DNA from: Salinisphaera sp. T31B1
GTDB taxonomy: Bacteria; Pseudomonadota; Gammaproteobacteria; Nevskiales; Salinisphaeraceae
NCBI RefSeq assembly: GCF_040361275.1
Contig: NZ_APNH01000001.1
Span: 496,001 to 560,000 of the forward strand
Direction of reading: 5' to 3'
DNA: 64,000 bases
The notes below the pieces were generated by a model, which worked only from the letters and a program-made list of their open reading frames with translations, was not told where the DNA came from and did no database searches. The translations under genes and the position numbers were made by a program. Position 1 is the stretch's first letter. Every line of letters starts with the position of its first letter. Positions 1-8,810 of this stretch are shown in pieces.

Positions 1-97
1 GATCCCAGAGCAGGAACAGCCGTTCGCCGAGGCTGCGCTTCGGATCGACCAGATCGAACGCGTCCAGCGCGTGTGGTGCTTTTTCGCGACGGCTCAC
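1..97 (-). CDS. Partial hypothetical protein (N-terminus only)
   Basis: Only the first 32 codons lie in the window; the gene runs off the left edge. The proposed GTG start at 97-95 overlaps the TGA of the upstream patatin gene in a GTGA junction, the usual sign of translational coupling in an operon. The visible N-terminus is polar (MSRREKAPHALDAFD, later SLGERLFLLWD) with no signal peptide. The frame is open to the edge, but the fragment is too short to assign a family. Existence is inferred from the coupling and the codon use. Confidence 0.5.
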   Translation of the reverse strand, partial: MSRREKAPHALDAFDLVDPKRSLGERLFLLWD

Positions 98-1581
98 GAG
101 GCCACCGCCCGCGCATCGGCCCCGGTCAGCGCCACTGGGCGCAGCATCTCGCGCACCTCGTCGATCTGGGCGTCCATCTGACGGTATCCCCAGCCGACGG
201 CCAGATCCAGCGCCTCGCCGCCGGGCACGATATTCAAAGGCGACAGGGTCTTGTCGAAACGAACCATCGTGTCGGCATACACTCGATTGATGCGCATCTG
301 CATCTGCACCGTCTGCGTGATCGGCCAGAGCCAGAGATTCTTGGCATCCACCCGGGGAAAGAAACAGTCGAAGGCCAGGTAGTAGGCATTGCGCGTCGCC
401 GTGGCGGCCCGCCCGGCGGCCACGCCCTGCCATGCAGCCCGGGCGGGCACGTTGTCGGCTACACCGCCGTCGACGATCGCCGCCAGCTCGCGTCGGGCCA
501 TCAGCTCGGAGAATATCTCGCGCGTGACGCCGGCTCTGGGGCCCGGCTCGTACTGCAGGATCGTCGGCACCGCCGCCGAGAAGCCGGCGGCGTCCACGGC
601 ATGCACTGCCCGGGTGTCGGTATCCCGGCCGAGTACGATCGGCTCGACCACATCCGCCGAAAAGAACTGCAGCAGGCGGGTAAAGCGTGCGGCCACACGC
701 ATCCACATCGGCAGCCAGCGGTCGGCGCCACGTTCGGGTGCGCGTACATCCGAGGCCAGCCGCTCGTAGGGCCGTCGGCGAATGCCCGCCACGATCAGAT
801 CCAGCGGGATCTCCATTTCGTCGAGCCGCAGGGGCCGGCGCAGATCACCGGTGGACATGCGCTGGTGCAAGGCCCGCAGATGCAGGTGCAGCAGCCCCGG
901 CAGACAGAACTCGCGACGCCGACGCGCGGTGGAGAAGATATCGCCGTTTTTCAGTGGCCGGGCAAAATCCAGGTATTCGTTGACATCGCCGTGGCGTCGC
1001 TGGGCACGAAACAGGCCCAGGATGGCGCCGATCGAATTGCCCACGATGTAGTCCGGAATGAGATTGTCTTCCATGAGCCGAGCGAAGGCGCCGGCATAGA
1101 CATAGCCGGCCCCGCCGCCCCCACCGGCAACCACGACCAGGGCCCGGCGGCCGGCCTCGCGGTCGAGCGCCGCGGCATCGAAGTCGTTGCCATGGGTGGC
1201 CAGCAACCGGCGCCGCAGCGCGATACAGCGCGCACGCAGGCCCGGCACGGCCTCGAGACAGTAGACCAGCTTTTCCTCGGCCGTCGCCGAACCGCGCAGC
1301 CGGTCGTATAGATGTTCGAGCAGCCAGGCGCGCAGCGGCGCGATCTGGGCGGAGTCGACGGTGACATCATCCTGGCCGCTGGCCGGGCGGAACACATGCA
1401 GTCTGGCCAGACCCAGGGCATAACGCAGACACTGGTAGTCGGCATCGGCGATCGCCGACGGCGCCCCCAGCCAGGCACGCACCAGGGCGCGCTCCATACG
1501 CTGGAGCTGCAGCCGCTCGCGTTCGTCGCGTTCGACGTCGGCACGCGACAACGCCGTTGCGGTAGGGCGCGCCGTGTTCAT
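94..1581 (-). CDS. Patatin-like phospholipase domain protein
   Basis: A 495-residue protein predicted to be a serine lipid acyl hydrolase. The patatin signature is complete: a glycine-rich oxyanion loop (GGGGGAGY, about residues 153-160), the nucleophile elbow GNSIG (Ser183) and the catalytic aspartate in DGGVADN (Asp371). About 145 residues precede the patatin core and have no recognised domain; this long N-terminal part resembles the class that has an extra N-terminal region. The start at 1581 has a purine-rich GGGGGT stretch just upstream; a longer frame extends to 1704 but lacks such support. No signal peptide or transmembrane segment is evident, so a cytoplasmic or membrane-peripheral role is likely. 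The next gene overlaps its stop. Substrate is unknown. Confidence 0.85.
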   Translation of the reverse strand: MNTARPTATALSRADVERDERERLQLQRMERALVRAWLGAPSAIADADYQCLRYALGLARLHVFRPASGQDDVTVDSAQIAPLRAWLLEHLYDRLRGSATAEEKLVYCLEAVPGLRARCIALRRRLLATHGNDFDAAALDREAGRRALVVVAGGGGGAGYVYAGAFARLMEDNLIPDYIVGNSIGAILGLFRAQRRHGDVNEYLDFARPLKNGDIFSTARRRREFCLPGLLHLHLRALHQRMSTGDLRRPLRLDEMEIPLDLIVAGIRRRPYERLASDVRAPERGADRWLPMWMRVAARFTRLLQFFSADVVEPIVLGRDTDTRAVHAVDAAGFSAAVPTILQYEPGPRAGVTREIFSELMARRELAAIVDGGVADNVPARAAWQGVAAGRAATATRNAYYLAFDCFFPRVDAKNLWLWPITQTVQMQMRINRVYADTMVRFDKTLSPLNIVPGGEALDLAVGWGYRQMDAQIDEVREMLRPVALTGADARAVAS

Positions 1582-1768
1582 GGATATACCCCCAAACCCT
1601 GTCGTCCGCCCGAATGGGCAAGCCTCGGCCTCAGCAGCCGGTATCGGCGGCAGCGGAGTCGAACATGACGCCTGCAGTGCCGGTTTCCGATCGCCGGCCA
1701 GCATACCGAGGCCTCGTGTATGCCGTCACCCTCGCCCCGGGCCGTGATTGTCGAGCCGCGTCTGGAGT

Positions 1769-2794
1769 TCAATCGGCCCGGGCCTCGGCCTCAGCGGTAT
1801 CGGCATACTCGGTCACCAGCGGGGCGGCATCGATACCGCGATCTCGCAGATAGGCCACGAGCACATCGGTCCGGCCGTGCGTGGCCAGTACCCGGTGCGC
1901 GCCGGTGGCCTCGATCGTGTCTATCAGCCCGGGCCAGTCGGCATGATCGGACAACACGAAGCCACGGTCGTAGCCGCGCCGGCGCCGGTTGCCGCGAATC
2001 CGCATCCAGCCGGAGGCAAAGCCGGTGGAATGTCGTGGAAAACGCCGCATCCAACGTGAGCCGGCGGCCGAGGGCGGGGCCATGACCAGCGCCCGAGCGA
2101 AATCGTGGCGCTTGTCGCAGGCGCTGACCGGCTCGGTGGCCAGCATGTCGATGCCGGCCTCGCGATACAGGCGAGTCAACGGGACCAGCGCGCCATGCAG
2201 ATAGGCCATGGCCCCGGCCGGCATGTCGGCCAACCCCGCCAGTTCAGCGAGCAGGCGCTGCGCCTTGCCCAGCGAATAGCAGAACAGCACGCTGGTGCGC
2301 CCGGCCTCGGCGTTGGTCTGCCACCAGTGTCGGATATCCGCGGCCACGGCCGGGGTGTCGTCCCAGCGATAGACCGGCAGCGCGAAGGTCGCTTCGGTAA
2401 TGAACGTATCGCAGGGCACCACTTCGAATGCCGCACAGGTCGGATCGGGCTGACGCTTGTAGTCGCCGGATGCCACCCAGACCTCACCGTCGTACTCGAC
2501 ACGGATCTGGGCCGAGCCCAGCACGTGCCCGGCCGGATGGAAAGACACGCGCACCCCGCCGAAATCCAGCGGCTGGCCGTAGTCCACACCGGTGAGCGCG
2601 ATGTCGCGGCCCAGCCGCTGATAGAGGATGCCGAGCCCCGGCCGGGCCGCCCAGTAGTGACCGTGACCAGCCCGTGCATGATCAGCATGACCGTGGGTGA
2701 TCAACGCCCGGTCGACCGATCGCCAGGGGTCGATATGAAAATCCCCGGGCGCACAGTACAGACCGTGCTCGGTCGGCGTGATGAGATCGCTCAT
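1769..2794 (-). CDS. Ligase-associated DNA exonuclease (metallo-beta-lactamase fold)
   Basis: A 341-residue protein of the metallo-beta-lactamase/beta-CASP superfamily, of the type annotated as DNA ligase-associated exonuclease. The metal-binding motif HGHADH is at residues 34-39, preceded by the typical N-terminus (TPTEHGLYC, then FHIDPWRSVDRALITH). Further conserved histidines are in HPAGHVLGS, and the C-terminal part carries LSDHADW and THGRTD, as in this family. The start at 2794 makes an ATGA overlap with the sulfotransferase stop, so the two are probably translated together. In many bacteria this gene neighbours an ATP-dependent DNA ligase and a helicase; neither is present here, the next gene being the patatin. 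A role in DNA repair is inferred from the family. Confidence 0.85.
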   Translation of the reverse strand: MSDLITPTEHGLYCAPGDFHIDPWRSVDRALITHGHADHARAGHGHYWAARPGLGILYQRLGRDIALTGVDYGQPLDFGGVRVSFHPAGHVLGSAQIRVEYDGEVWVASGDYKRQPDPTCAAFEVVPCDTFITEATFALPVYRWDDTPAVAADIRHWWQTNAEAGRTSVLFCYSLGKAQRLLAELAGLADMPAGAMAYLHGALVPLTRLYREAGIDMLATEPVSACDKRHDFARALVMAPPSAAGSRWMRRFPRHSTGFASGWMRIRGNRRRRGYDRGFVLSDHADWPGLIDTIEATGAHRVLATHGRTDVLVAYLRDRGIDAAPLVTEYADTAEAEARAD

Positions 2795-4575
2795 GCGCGC
2801 TCCAGCGCCCTGCGCAAGGGCTCCAGCTGGCCGGCATAGGCCTGCCAGCGCGCCACCGACGATGCGTAGACGGGCTGGCGCACCTGCCAGACGCTGGCGG
2901 TACGGACAGCGCGCTCGGTCTCGTGGAAAGCCAGACAGCGGTCGTCCCAGTCCAGACCGATGAAATCGATCAGACGCCGGCTCTGGGTCTCGGGCTCGGC
3001 GACCAGGGTCTCGTAGTCCACCGTCAGGATCGGCAGTGGCAGCACCGACTGCCAATGGGCCATCAGGCGTTCATGCTGACGATAGACATGGCCGAGATGG
3101 CCCAGATCGTAGGCAAAGCGCAGCCCCTTGCTGAAGATCTGGAAATAGCACGACAGGCAGTTGTCCATCGGCTCGCGACGACAGTAGATCACGCGCGCAT
3201 TGGGAAACAGCTGGGCGATCAGACCAAGCCAGAGCATATTGAACGGCATCTTGTCGGTCACGCGTTCGACGACCGGATCGAGCGCCTCGAGCGTGGCCAG
3301 ATACCGGCTCGCAAGCTGCTCGGCCAGCGGATCGGCCAGCGCATCGGCGCATTCGGGAAATCGTCGGCGATCGCCGAGCGCGACCGGCAGCTCACGTGCG
3401 ATCCGGCGAATATCGTCCAGTTCGCCGGCCCCATGCGCCTGCGGGTGGCTTGCGATGATCTGTTCGACCAGGCTGGTCCCTGAACGCGGCATTCCCACGA
3501 CGAATACCGGGCGCGCCGAGGCATGCCCGGCCGCCGGCCGTCGCTCGAAGAAACCGGCCGTATATTGCGCCATGATCCGCGCCATACGATCGTCGAAGAT
3601 CGCCTGATCGAACGGTTCGGCGCGGGCGTGCGCACGATTGGCGGTCGCGAAATGCGCAAAGGCCGCCTCGGTTTCGCCGCGCCGGTCGAGCAGCTGGCCG
3701 AGCGCAAAATGCAGGCTGATACGCGATCGCGGGCTGGTCTGCGGCGCATCGGCCAGCCGCTGCATGTCGGCCTCGCGCGCTGGCGAGATCGTATAGTCAC
3801 GATCGGCGACCAGTGCCGCGTAGACCCAGCCGATATCCGGCCGCAGATCGAGCGCGCGCTCGAGCCATTCGCGTGCGCCGGCGAAATCGCCCTGACTCTG
3901 CAACACGCTGCCCAGCCCGGCACAGGCCGTGGCGTCGTCGCCACCCTCGGCCAGCAGATCACGATAGCGCGCAGCGGCCGTATCGAAATCGCCGATTGCG
4001 GCATGGGCCGCCGCTACACGATGGGCCTGGGCACGATCGGCGCCGATATTCGCCGCCCAGTGGGCGAGCTGGTCGCGCGCCGCCCCGGGCTGGCCTCGCT
4101 CGGCCAGCAAGCCGGCGATGCGCTCATTGGCCTGGGCATGATCGGGTGCGGCGTCGGCCACCGCCCGATAGCTGGCCAGTGCGGCCTCACCGTCGCCGCG
4201 CTGTGCCTGGACATCGCCCAGATCGATTCCGGTGGCATGGCGGCCCGGTGCCAGCGCCCAGGCACGCCGATAACTGGCGATGGCCCCCGCCAGGTCGCCG
4301 TTGGCACGCAGGGCCTCGGCGAGGGTGTGGTGGTGGATCGGATTGGCCGGCTGCTGTTCGCAGGCGCGGCGCAGCAGACGCACCGCGGCCGCCGGTTGTC
4401 GACGTTGCTGGGCAAGCACCCCGCGCAGCCGCAACGACTCGGCATAATCGGCATCGCGGCGCTTGATCGCGGCATACGCCGCCTCGGCGGCATCGAGCCG
4501 CCCGGCGCGGTGAAGTTCGAGCGCCCGGTGCAGAGCGGGCGAGGGGTGCGAGCGGACAGAGGCCTTGCGAGTCAT
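2791..4575 (-). CDS. TPR-repeat sulfotransferase
   Basis: A 594-residue two-part protein. Residues 1 to about 345 are tetratricopeptide-like repeats (recurring patterns such as RAGRLDAAEAAYAAI, NGDLAGAIASYRRA, QGDFAGAREWLERAL). Residues about 355-590 form a PAPS-dependent sulfotransferase domain with the 5'-phosphosulfate loop GMPRSGTSLVEQ (361-372) and the later 3'-phosphate region VIYCRREPMDNCLSCYFQ. The family transfers sulfate from PAPS to a peptide or carbohydrate acceptor; the acceptor cannot be read from sequence. No secretion signal is seen. The exonuclease start overlaps its stop by four bases. The start codon at 4575 has only a weak GGTAGAG upstream. Confidence 0.85.
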   Translation of the reverse strand: MTRKASVRSHPSPALHRALELHRAGRLDAAEAAYAAIKRRDADYAESLRLRGVLAQQRRQPAAAVRLLRRACEQQPANPIHHHTLAEALRANGDLAGAIASYRRAWALAPGRHATGIDLGDVQAQRGDGEAALASYRAVADAAPDHAQANERIAGLLAERGQPGAARDQLAHWAANIGADRAQAHRVAAAHAAIGDFDTAAARYRDLLAEGGDDATACAGLGSVLQSQGDFAGAREWLERALDLRPDIGWVYAALVADRDYTISPAREADMQRLADAPQTSPRSRISLHFALGQLLDRRGETEAAFAHFATANRAHARAEPFDQAIFDDRMARIMAQYTAGFFERRPAAGHASARPVFVVGMPRSGTSLVEQIIASHPQAHGAGELDDIRRIARELPVALGDRRRFPECADALADPLAEQLASRYLATLEALDPVVERVTDKMPFNMLWLGLIAQLFPNARVIYCRREPMDNCLSCYFQIFSKGLRFAYDLGHLGHVYRQHERLMAHWQSVLPLPILTVDYETLVAEPETQSRRLIDFIGLDWDDRCLAFHETERAVRTASVWQVRQPVYASSVARWQAYAGQLEPLRRALERA

Positions 4576-4622
4576 GGCGTTACTCTACCTGCGATCGGTG
4601 CGCGATAGGGATCGACGGACAC

Positions 4623-4649
4623 AAAAAAGGCCCCGGCATTGCCGGGGCC
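4623..4649 (-). terminator. Intrinsic terminator of the porin gene
   Basis: On the minus strand a perfect 9-bp stem (GGCCCCGGC / GCCGGGGCC, 4629-4637 with 4641-4649) and a three-base loop are followed by six T residues (4628-4623). It lies 44 bases after the porin stop and isolates the porin from the sulfotransferase operon. Confidence 0.9.
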
Positions 4650-4692
4650 TCGATCGGTGGACGGCCGCGCGAACGCGGCCGCCGCATGACGC

Positions 4693-6126
4693 CTAGAAGT
4701 TGTAGATCGTGGAGAACTGCACGTTCTGGGCGGTGGCGTCGACGCCGTCCTGCTGCTCGTAGAACGCCCGGTTGTATTCGATACCCAGGGTCAACGGATC
4801 GACCGGCGTGTAAAGCAGGTTGACCGCGAGCGTGTCGGAGTTGTCGTGGAACGCGGCGGTCGAATACGAGACGTTGTTCGGGTTTTCCGAGAACGCCTGG
4901 CCCCAGATCACGTTGCCCGTGAGCTCGGAGGTCAGCTCCTGGGAGATCGTCGCGATATAACCCCAGCGCTGGAATGCTTCCAGCTCGCCGTTGTTATTGA
5001 TATAGGTATCCGCACCACCGGCCGGCGCATAGATGTACTTGCCGATGCCTTCACCACCGGCCACGGTGCCCATGAGGGTCGTGCCCGTGGGCAGCGACCA
5101 GGTCGCACCCACATCCAGACCCCAGCCGAACGTCGTGTCGTTGCCGTTGTCGTCGGCGCCGTTGAAACCCTGGATATCGGCCTTCAGGTAGCGCGCGATG
5201 CCGGCCACCTGGAAGCTGACCGGGCCCTGCGAGCCCTGATAGCGGATCGCGAAATCGGGTAGCGGCGAGTCCTCGTTGCCGGTTTGGTTCGACTGGAAGT
5301 ACGGGGAGCCGTCGTCGCTCGCCAGTCCGTTCTCCACGCCATCACCGGTTGGCGTCTCGAGCGCCACGTCGAGCGTGCCGGCGTCCTTCATGTCGAACGT
5401 GTAGCGCACCTGAGCCTGACGCTCGAACAGCTGAGCCTGCGGGCCGTAGAAGTTCAGCGTGGTGCCGTAGTTGAAGTCCGAGAACGTGGACCAGTCGCGG
5501 CCGATCAGGAAGTTGCCCACTGTCAGATACGCACGACGAACACGCGGGTCCGGGCCATCGCCGAACGCGTCGCTGTAGTTGTCGCCGTAGAAATCCATCT
5601 CGATATAGCCGCCGATCTCGCCGAACGTCTCGGTTTCGGTGGTCGTGGACAGTTTCAGACGGGTCTGCTTGACGGTCGCGCCGATATTGCCGTCACCGGG
5701 GTGGTCGGTGCCTTTGGCATTGAGCGTGGCGATCGCGTCCGACGGACCGAGCGAGGCGCCGTGATCGTCCTCGAAGTCGTAGACCGCGTCGAACTTGAGA
5801 TAACCGTTGAGCTTGACGGTGGTATTGCCGACCTTGAAGCCGTCCGCGGGCTCCTTGTCTGCCTGGCCGATCGCGGTCTGCGAGGCCGCGTCGGTTTCGG
5901 AGCGGGCCTGCTGACGGGCCTGGGCCGCATCCTGCTGAGCGGCCATGTCGTCGACTTTCTGTTGCAGCATGCGAATCTGATCGCGCAGCTGCTGCATCTG
6001 ATCCTGCTGGCTGCCCTGGGCAAGCGCCGGCATGGCGGAAAACAGCATCGGTACGGCGATGGTGGTGCCCAGCACACCTCGGACGGCAGCCCGCACTCTG
6101 GCGGACCGGAACGGTGTCGTGCTCAT
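4693..6126 (-). CDS. DcaP-like trimeric outer-membrane porin
   Basis: A 477-residue precursor. Residues 1-36 form a signal peptide ending in AMPALA, followed by a short coiled coil (about 39-75, heptads around QMQQLRDQIRMLQQKVDDM) and then a beta-barrel with alternating strands and C-terminal phenylalanine (STIYNF), the recognition signal for the BAM complex. The order (coiled coil, GYLKFDAVYDF strand, RRAYLTVGNFLIGRDWSTF) matches DcaP-type porins, which take up small anionic or dicarboxylate solutes. The start at 6126 has a strong AGGGAG eight bases upstream. It is monocistronic: terminator downstream, divergent nucleotidase gene upstream. Its ribosome-binding region is perfectly complementary over 12 nt to the loop of two sRNAs at 26571-26932, so post-transcriptional repression is likely. 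Confidence 0.9.
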   Translation of the reverse strand: MSTTPFRSARVRAAVRGVLGTTIAVPMLFSAMPALAQGSQQDQMQQLRDQIRMLQQKVDDMAAQQDAAQARQQARSETDAASQTAIGQADKEPADGFKVGNTTVKLNGYLKFDAVYDFEDDHGASLGPSDAIATLNAKGTDHPGDGNIGATVKQTRLKLSTTTETETFGEIGGYIEMDFYGDNYSDAFGDGPDPRVRRAYLTVGNFLIGRDWSTFSDFNYGTTLNFYGPQAQLFERQAQVRYTFDMKDAGTLDVALETPTGDGVENGLASDDGSPYFQSNQTGNEDSPLPDFAIRYQGSQGPVSFQVAGIARYLKADIQGFNGADDNGNDTTFGWGLDVGATWSLPTGTTLMGTVAGGEGIGKYIYAPAGGADTYINNNGELEAFQRWGYIATISQELTSELTGNVIWGQAFSENPNNVSYSTAAFHDNSDTLAVNLLYTPVDPLTLGIEYNRAFYEQQDGVDATAQNVQFSTIYNF

Positions 6127-6128
6127 GA

Positions 6129-6140
6129 TTTTCTCCCTGA
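6129..6140 (-). promoter_or_regulatory. Porin Shine-Dalgarno region, predicted sRNA target
   Basis: The mRNA sequence UCAGGGAGAAAA (6140-6129) contains the AGGGAG ribosome-binding site and ends two bases before the AUG. It is the exact complement of UUUUCUCCCUGA in hairpin 2 of the sRNA copies at 26571-26684 and 26822-26932, and matches copy 27070-27189 with one mismatch. Pairing here would block ribosome entry. Confidence 0.6.
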
Positions 6141-6352
6141 TATACCTGAAATCCCCCGAAACCGTGCCCCAACACGATTCCGTTCGGTGAACTGTAACTG
6201 AACACGGCACCCGGTGCCATGGACAGACATATGCAACAATCGTCGACCGCGGCCCGAGCCAGCGGCAACAGCAACGCAGCGTCGACATGGCAACTGCCTG
6301 CAAGACTCGAGCCAGGGCGCCGACCGCGGCGATTACGACACGGCAACCGACC

Positions 6353-7243
6353 ATGAGCCAAGAAAACAACAAACTGGTGGTAGGAATTTCCTCCCGGGCG
6401 CTGTTCGATCTCGAAGAAAGTCATCGCGTATTCGAGGAATCGGGGCGCGAGGCCTATTGCGCCTACCAGATCGAACACGAAGAGGACGTGCTCGAGCCGG
6501 GGGTGGCCTTCGGTCTCGTACGCAAACTGCTGGCGCTCAACGATGATCGGCACGAGCGGGTGGAGGTGATCCTGCTGTCGCGCAACAGTGCCGATACCGG
6601 TCTGCGGGTATTCAACTCCATTGCGCATCACCAGCTGCCGATCACCCGCGCGGCCTTCACCAGCGGCACATCACCCTACCGTTACGTGGGTGCGTTCGGG
6701 GGCGATTTGTTCCTCTCGGCCGACCCGGACGATGTGCGCGCAGCGCTGTCGGCCGGCTGTGCGGCCGCCACCATCGTGCCCGGCCACTCGCTGAGCGCGG
6801 CCGAGGGCGCACTCAAGATCGCCTTCGACGGCGACGCGGTGCTGTTCTCCGACGATGCCGAGCGCATCTTCAAGGAGCAGGGGCTGGCTGCATTCACCGC
6901 CAGCGAAGCCAGCTCGGCCGGCGAGCCGTTGCCGGGTGGCCCGTTCAAGGCGTTTCTGGAAGCGCTGACCCGTATCCAGGCCGAATTCGACCCGGCCGAC
7001 TGCCCTATTCGCACCGCGCTGGTGACCTCACGCAGTGCACCTGCCCATGAACGGGTCATCCGTACATTGCGGGCCTGGCATATCCGTATCGATGAAGCGC
7101 TGTTTCTCGGCGGCTTGACCAAGTCGGCGTTTCTGAGCGCTTTCGGCGCGGATATCTTCTTCGACGACCAGGCCAGTCATATCGGCAAGGCCTCGGCCAT
7201 GGTCGCCGCCGGACACGTACCGCACGGCGTGGCCAACGAGTAG
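6353..7243 (+). CDS. 5'-nucleotidase (NT5C1-like family)
   Basis: A 296-residue protein of the family that includes cytosolic 5'-nucleotidase 1, expected to dephosphorylate nucleoside monophosphates. Recognisable blocks are LVVGISSRALFDLEESH at the N-terminus (the family variant of the HAD aspartate motif), EVILLSRNSADTGLRVFNSI, ITRAAFTSGTSPYRYV, the AFDGDAVLFSD block, and near the end EALFLGGLTKSAFLSAFGADIFFDDQ. The start at 6353 matches the family N-terminus; an upstream in-frame ATG at 6287 would add an unconserved arginine-rich stretch. No clear Shine-Dalgarno precedes it. It is divergent from the porin and convergent with the next gene. Confidence 0.85.
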   Translation: MSQENNKLVVGISSRALFDLEESHRVFEESGREAYCAYQIEHEEDVLEPGVAFGLVRKLLALNDDRHERVEVILLSRNSADTGLRVFNSIAHHQLPITRAAFTSGTSPYRYVGAFGGDLFLSADPDDVRAALSAGCAAATIVPGHSLSAAEGALKIAFDGDAVLFSDDAERIFKEQGLAAFTASEASSAGEPLPGGPFKAFLEALTRIQAEFDPADCPIRTALVTSRSAPAHERVIRTLRAWHIRIDEALFLGGLTKSAFLSAFGADIFFDDQASHIGKASAMVAAGHVPHGVANE

Positions 7244-7250
7244 CCGCGCC

Positions 7251-7844
7251 TCAGCTACGGCTTCGGGCGGCCCGCGAGACGATGTACTGCCGGAAGTCGG
7301 CGTTGAGGTCCTCCAGGATGCGATCCTTGGCGGTAACCGTCATCAGCTTTCTTGAATTGAGCAGGGTCGGATAGTCGATGACCATCAGGCATTCGACGAA
7401 TCGCCATTCCGAATCGTCGACCTGATCGGCCGTCAGCGCCCACATGCCGGCGGTCTGGGCCGGCAGCTCCACGAAATTGCGCTCGACCTGGCCCGCCTTT
7501 TCGTGTCGGGTGAGCACCTTGTTGCGCCGCCGGGCGATGATGTCGTCGGGTTTGCGCGGCCGGATCACATCGCCGGTATCGCCCAGATAAGTCAGGCTGA
7601 CGTGGGTGTCGCCCGAGGTGATCAGCCGCACGTCGCGCACGGTTACGCGCACACCGGTGCCGTTGGCACACACGACATGTACACGATCTTCGTCGGGGTC
7701 GCTGCGCGCCGGCTCGATGAGCTGCTTGAGCTTGCGTTCCAGCGTCCAGTTGCGCGCCAGATAGAACAGATACACCAGCAGCGACCAGATGACGAACGAC
7801 ATCACCGTGCCGAAAATGCTCTGTAGAATCTGTAGCCAGGACAT
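7251..7844 (-). CDS. Hypothetical single-pass membrane protein
   Basis: A 197-residue protein with one N-terminal hydrophobic helix (about residues 8-29, FGTVMSFVIWSLLVYLFYLA), then a basic segment and a soluble domain of about 150 residues rich in beta-strand pattern. I do not recognise a domain. The start at 7844 has AGGGAG ten bases upstream; an upstream in-frame ATG at 7874 would add only ten mostly basic residues. It is divergent from the MtfA-like gene (48 bases between starts), so the two may share a control region. Its stop lies eight bases from the nucleotidase stop. Confidence 0.7.
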   Translation of the reverse strand: MSWLQILQSIFGTVMSFVIWSLLVYLFYLARNWTLERKLKQLIEPARSDPDEDRVHVVCANGTGVRVTVRDVRLITSGDTHVSLTYLGDTGDVIRPRKPDDIIARRRNKVLTRHEKAGQVERNFVELPAQTAGMWALTADQVDDSEWRFVECLMVIDYPTLLNSRKLMTVTAKDRILEDLNADFRQYIVSRAARSRS

Positions 7845-7892
7845 CAAAACGCGCTCCCTTCGCCGCATGCCCATCCCGATACGGCCCTTGTC

Positions 7893-8720
7893 ATGAACAG
7901 CCTCGGCGCGCTCGTGGTCATCGCCGGCGCTCTGGCGGTGGCGGCCCTGATTATGGCGTATCCGCAGCTACGGCGCCGCTGGCGCCCGCCGGCTCGCCTG
8001 GACGCCGACGACCGCCGCGAACTGCTCGCCCGCCTGCCCTGGCGAGAGCTGCTGGATGCGCGCCAACACGACAAATTGCTGCGTCTGAGCGCTCGGCTGC
8101 TTGCCGACGTCCGTTTCGTGGGCTGCGACGGGCTCGCGATCACCCGCACCATGCGGCTGACGGTGGCCGGCCAGGCGAGCATGCTGTGTCTGGGCGCGCA
8201 TCCGGATTCGTTCACCCCGCCCGGCGAAATTCTGATCTACCCGGACGCCTTCTATATTCCGCGCGAGACCCCCGACGAACACGGTCTGGTCGATGACCTG
8301 CCGATGCTGGCCTCGGGCGAGGCCTGGGTCGAAGGCCGCGTGATCCTGTCTTGGGCGGATATCGAACAGGCGCTGGCCGGCGCCCCCGACAATGTCGTGT
8401 TGCACGAATTCGCACACCTGCTGGATTTTGCCGCCCCCGGCGTCGAGGGCGCGCCGCCCATGGCACGGTTCGACAGCTGGTCCTCATCGTTCGCCGAGGC
8501 GTTCGAGACCCTGCGCCGCGACGGCTCGCCGGTGATCGACCTCTACGGCGCACAGAGCCCGACCGAATTCTTTGCCGTGGCCGTGGAGGCCTTCTTCCAG
8601 CGCGGTGCCGATCTGGCGCGCGCACACCCGGCACTCCATGCCGTGATGGCCGCGTACTTCGATCTGGATACCGCCGCCTGTTCGCCCCGCTTTCTTGCCG
8701 GCCCGGATGTCCATGGCTAG
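7893..8720 (+). CDS. MtfA-like zinc-dependent peptidase (M90 family)
   Basis: A 275-residue protein with an N-terminal transmembrane helix (about residues 4-22, LGALVVIAGALAVAALIMA) and a peptidase domain of the Mlc titration factor A family. The zinc site HEFAHLLD is at 171-178, and the third ligand is probably the glutamate in PTEFFAVAVEAFF (about 228-240). E. coli MtfA is a cytosolic peptidase of similar size that binds the glucose repressor Mlc; this protein has an added membrane anchor. No Mlc homologue is seen in the window, so the physiological partner is unknown. Confidence 0.85.
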   Translation: MNSLGALVVIAGALAVAALIMAYPQLRRRWRPPARLDADDRRELLARLPWRELLDARQHDKLLRLSARLLADVRFVGCDGLAITRTMRLTVAGQASMLCLGAHPDSFTPPGEILIYPDAFYIPRETPDEHGLVDDLPMLASGEAWVEGRVILSWADIEQALAGAPDNVVLHEFAHLLDFAAPGVEGAPPMARFDSWSSSFAEAFETLRRDGSPVIDLYGAQSPTEFFAVAVEAFFQRGADLARAHPALHAVMAAYFDLDTAACSPRFLAGPDVHG

Positions 8721-8810
8721 CCAATCGCGGTCGGCTGCGCTGCACCGGACCGCATACGATATGCCGGCTCAAGTGTCGCGACCGAGCCGATACCCGCCGA
8801 CTCAGCCTGT

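Noticed and set aside
73-1311. Long plus-strand open frame opposite the patatin gene
   Set aside because: It is a GC-rich antisense frame: the minus frame has complete patatin motifs, while the plus translation has no recognisable domain.
6141-6190. Sigma-54 promoter upstream of the porin
   Set aside because: A GGCACG-like stretch exists, but the -12 position has GG instead of GC, so the consensus fails.
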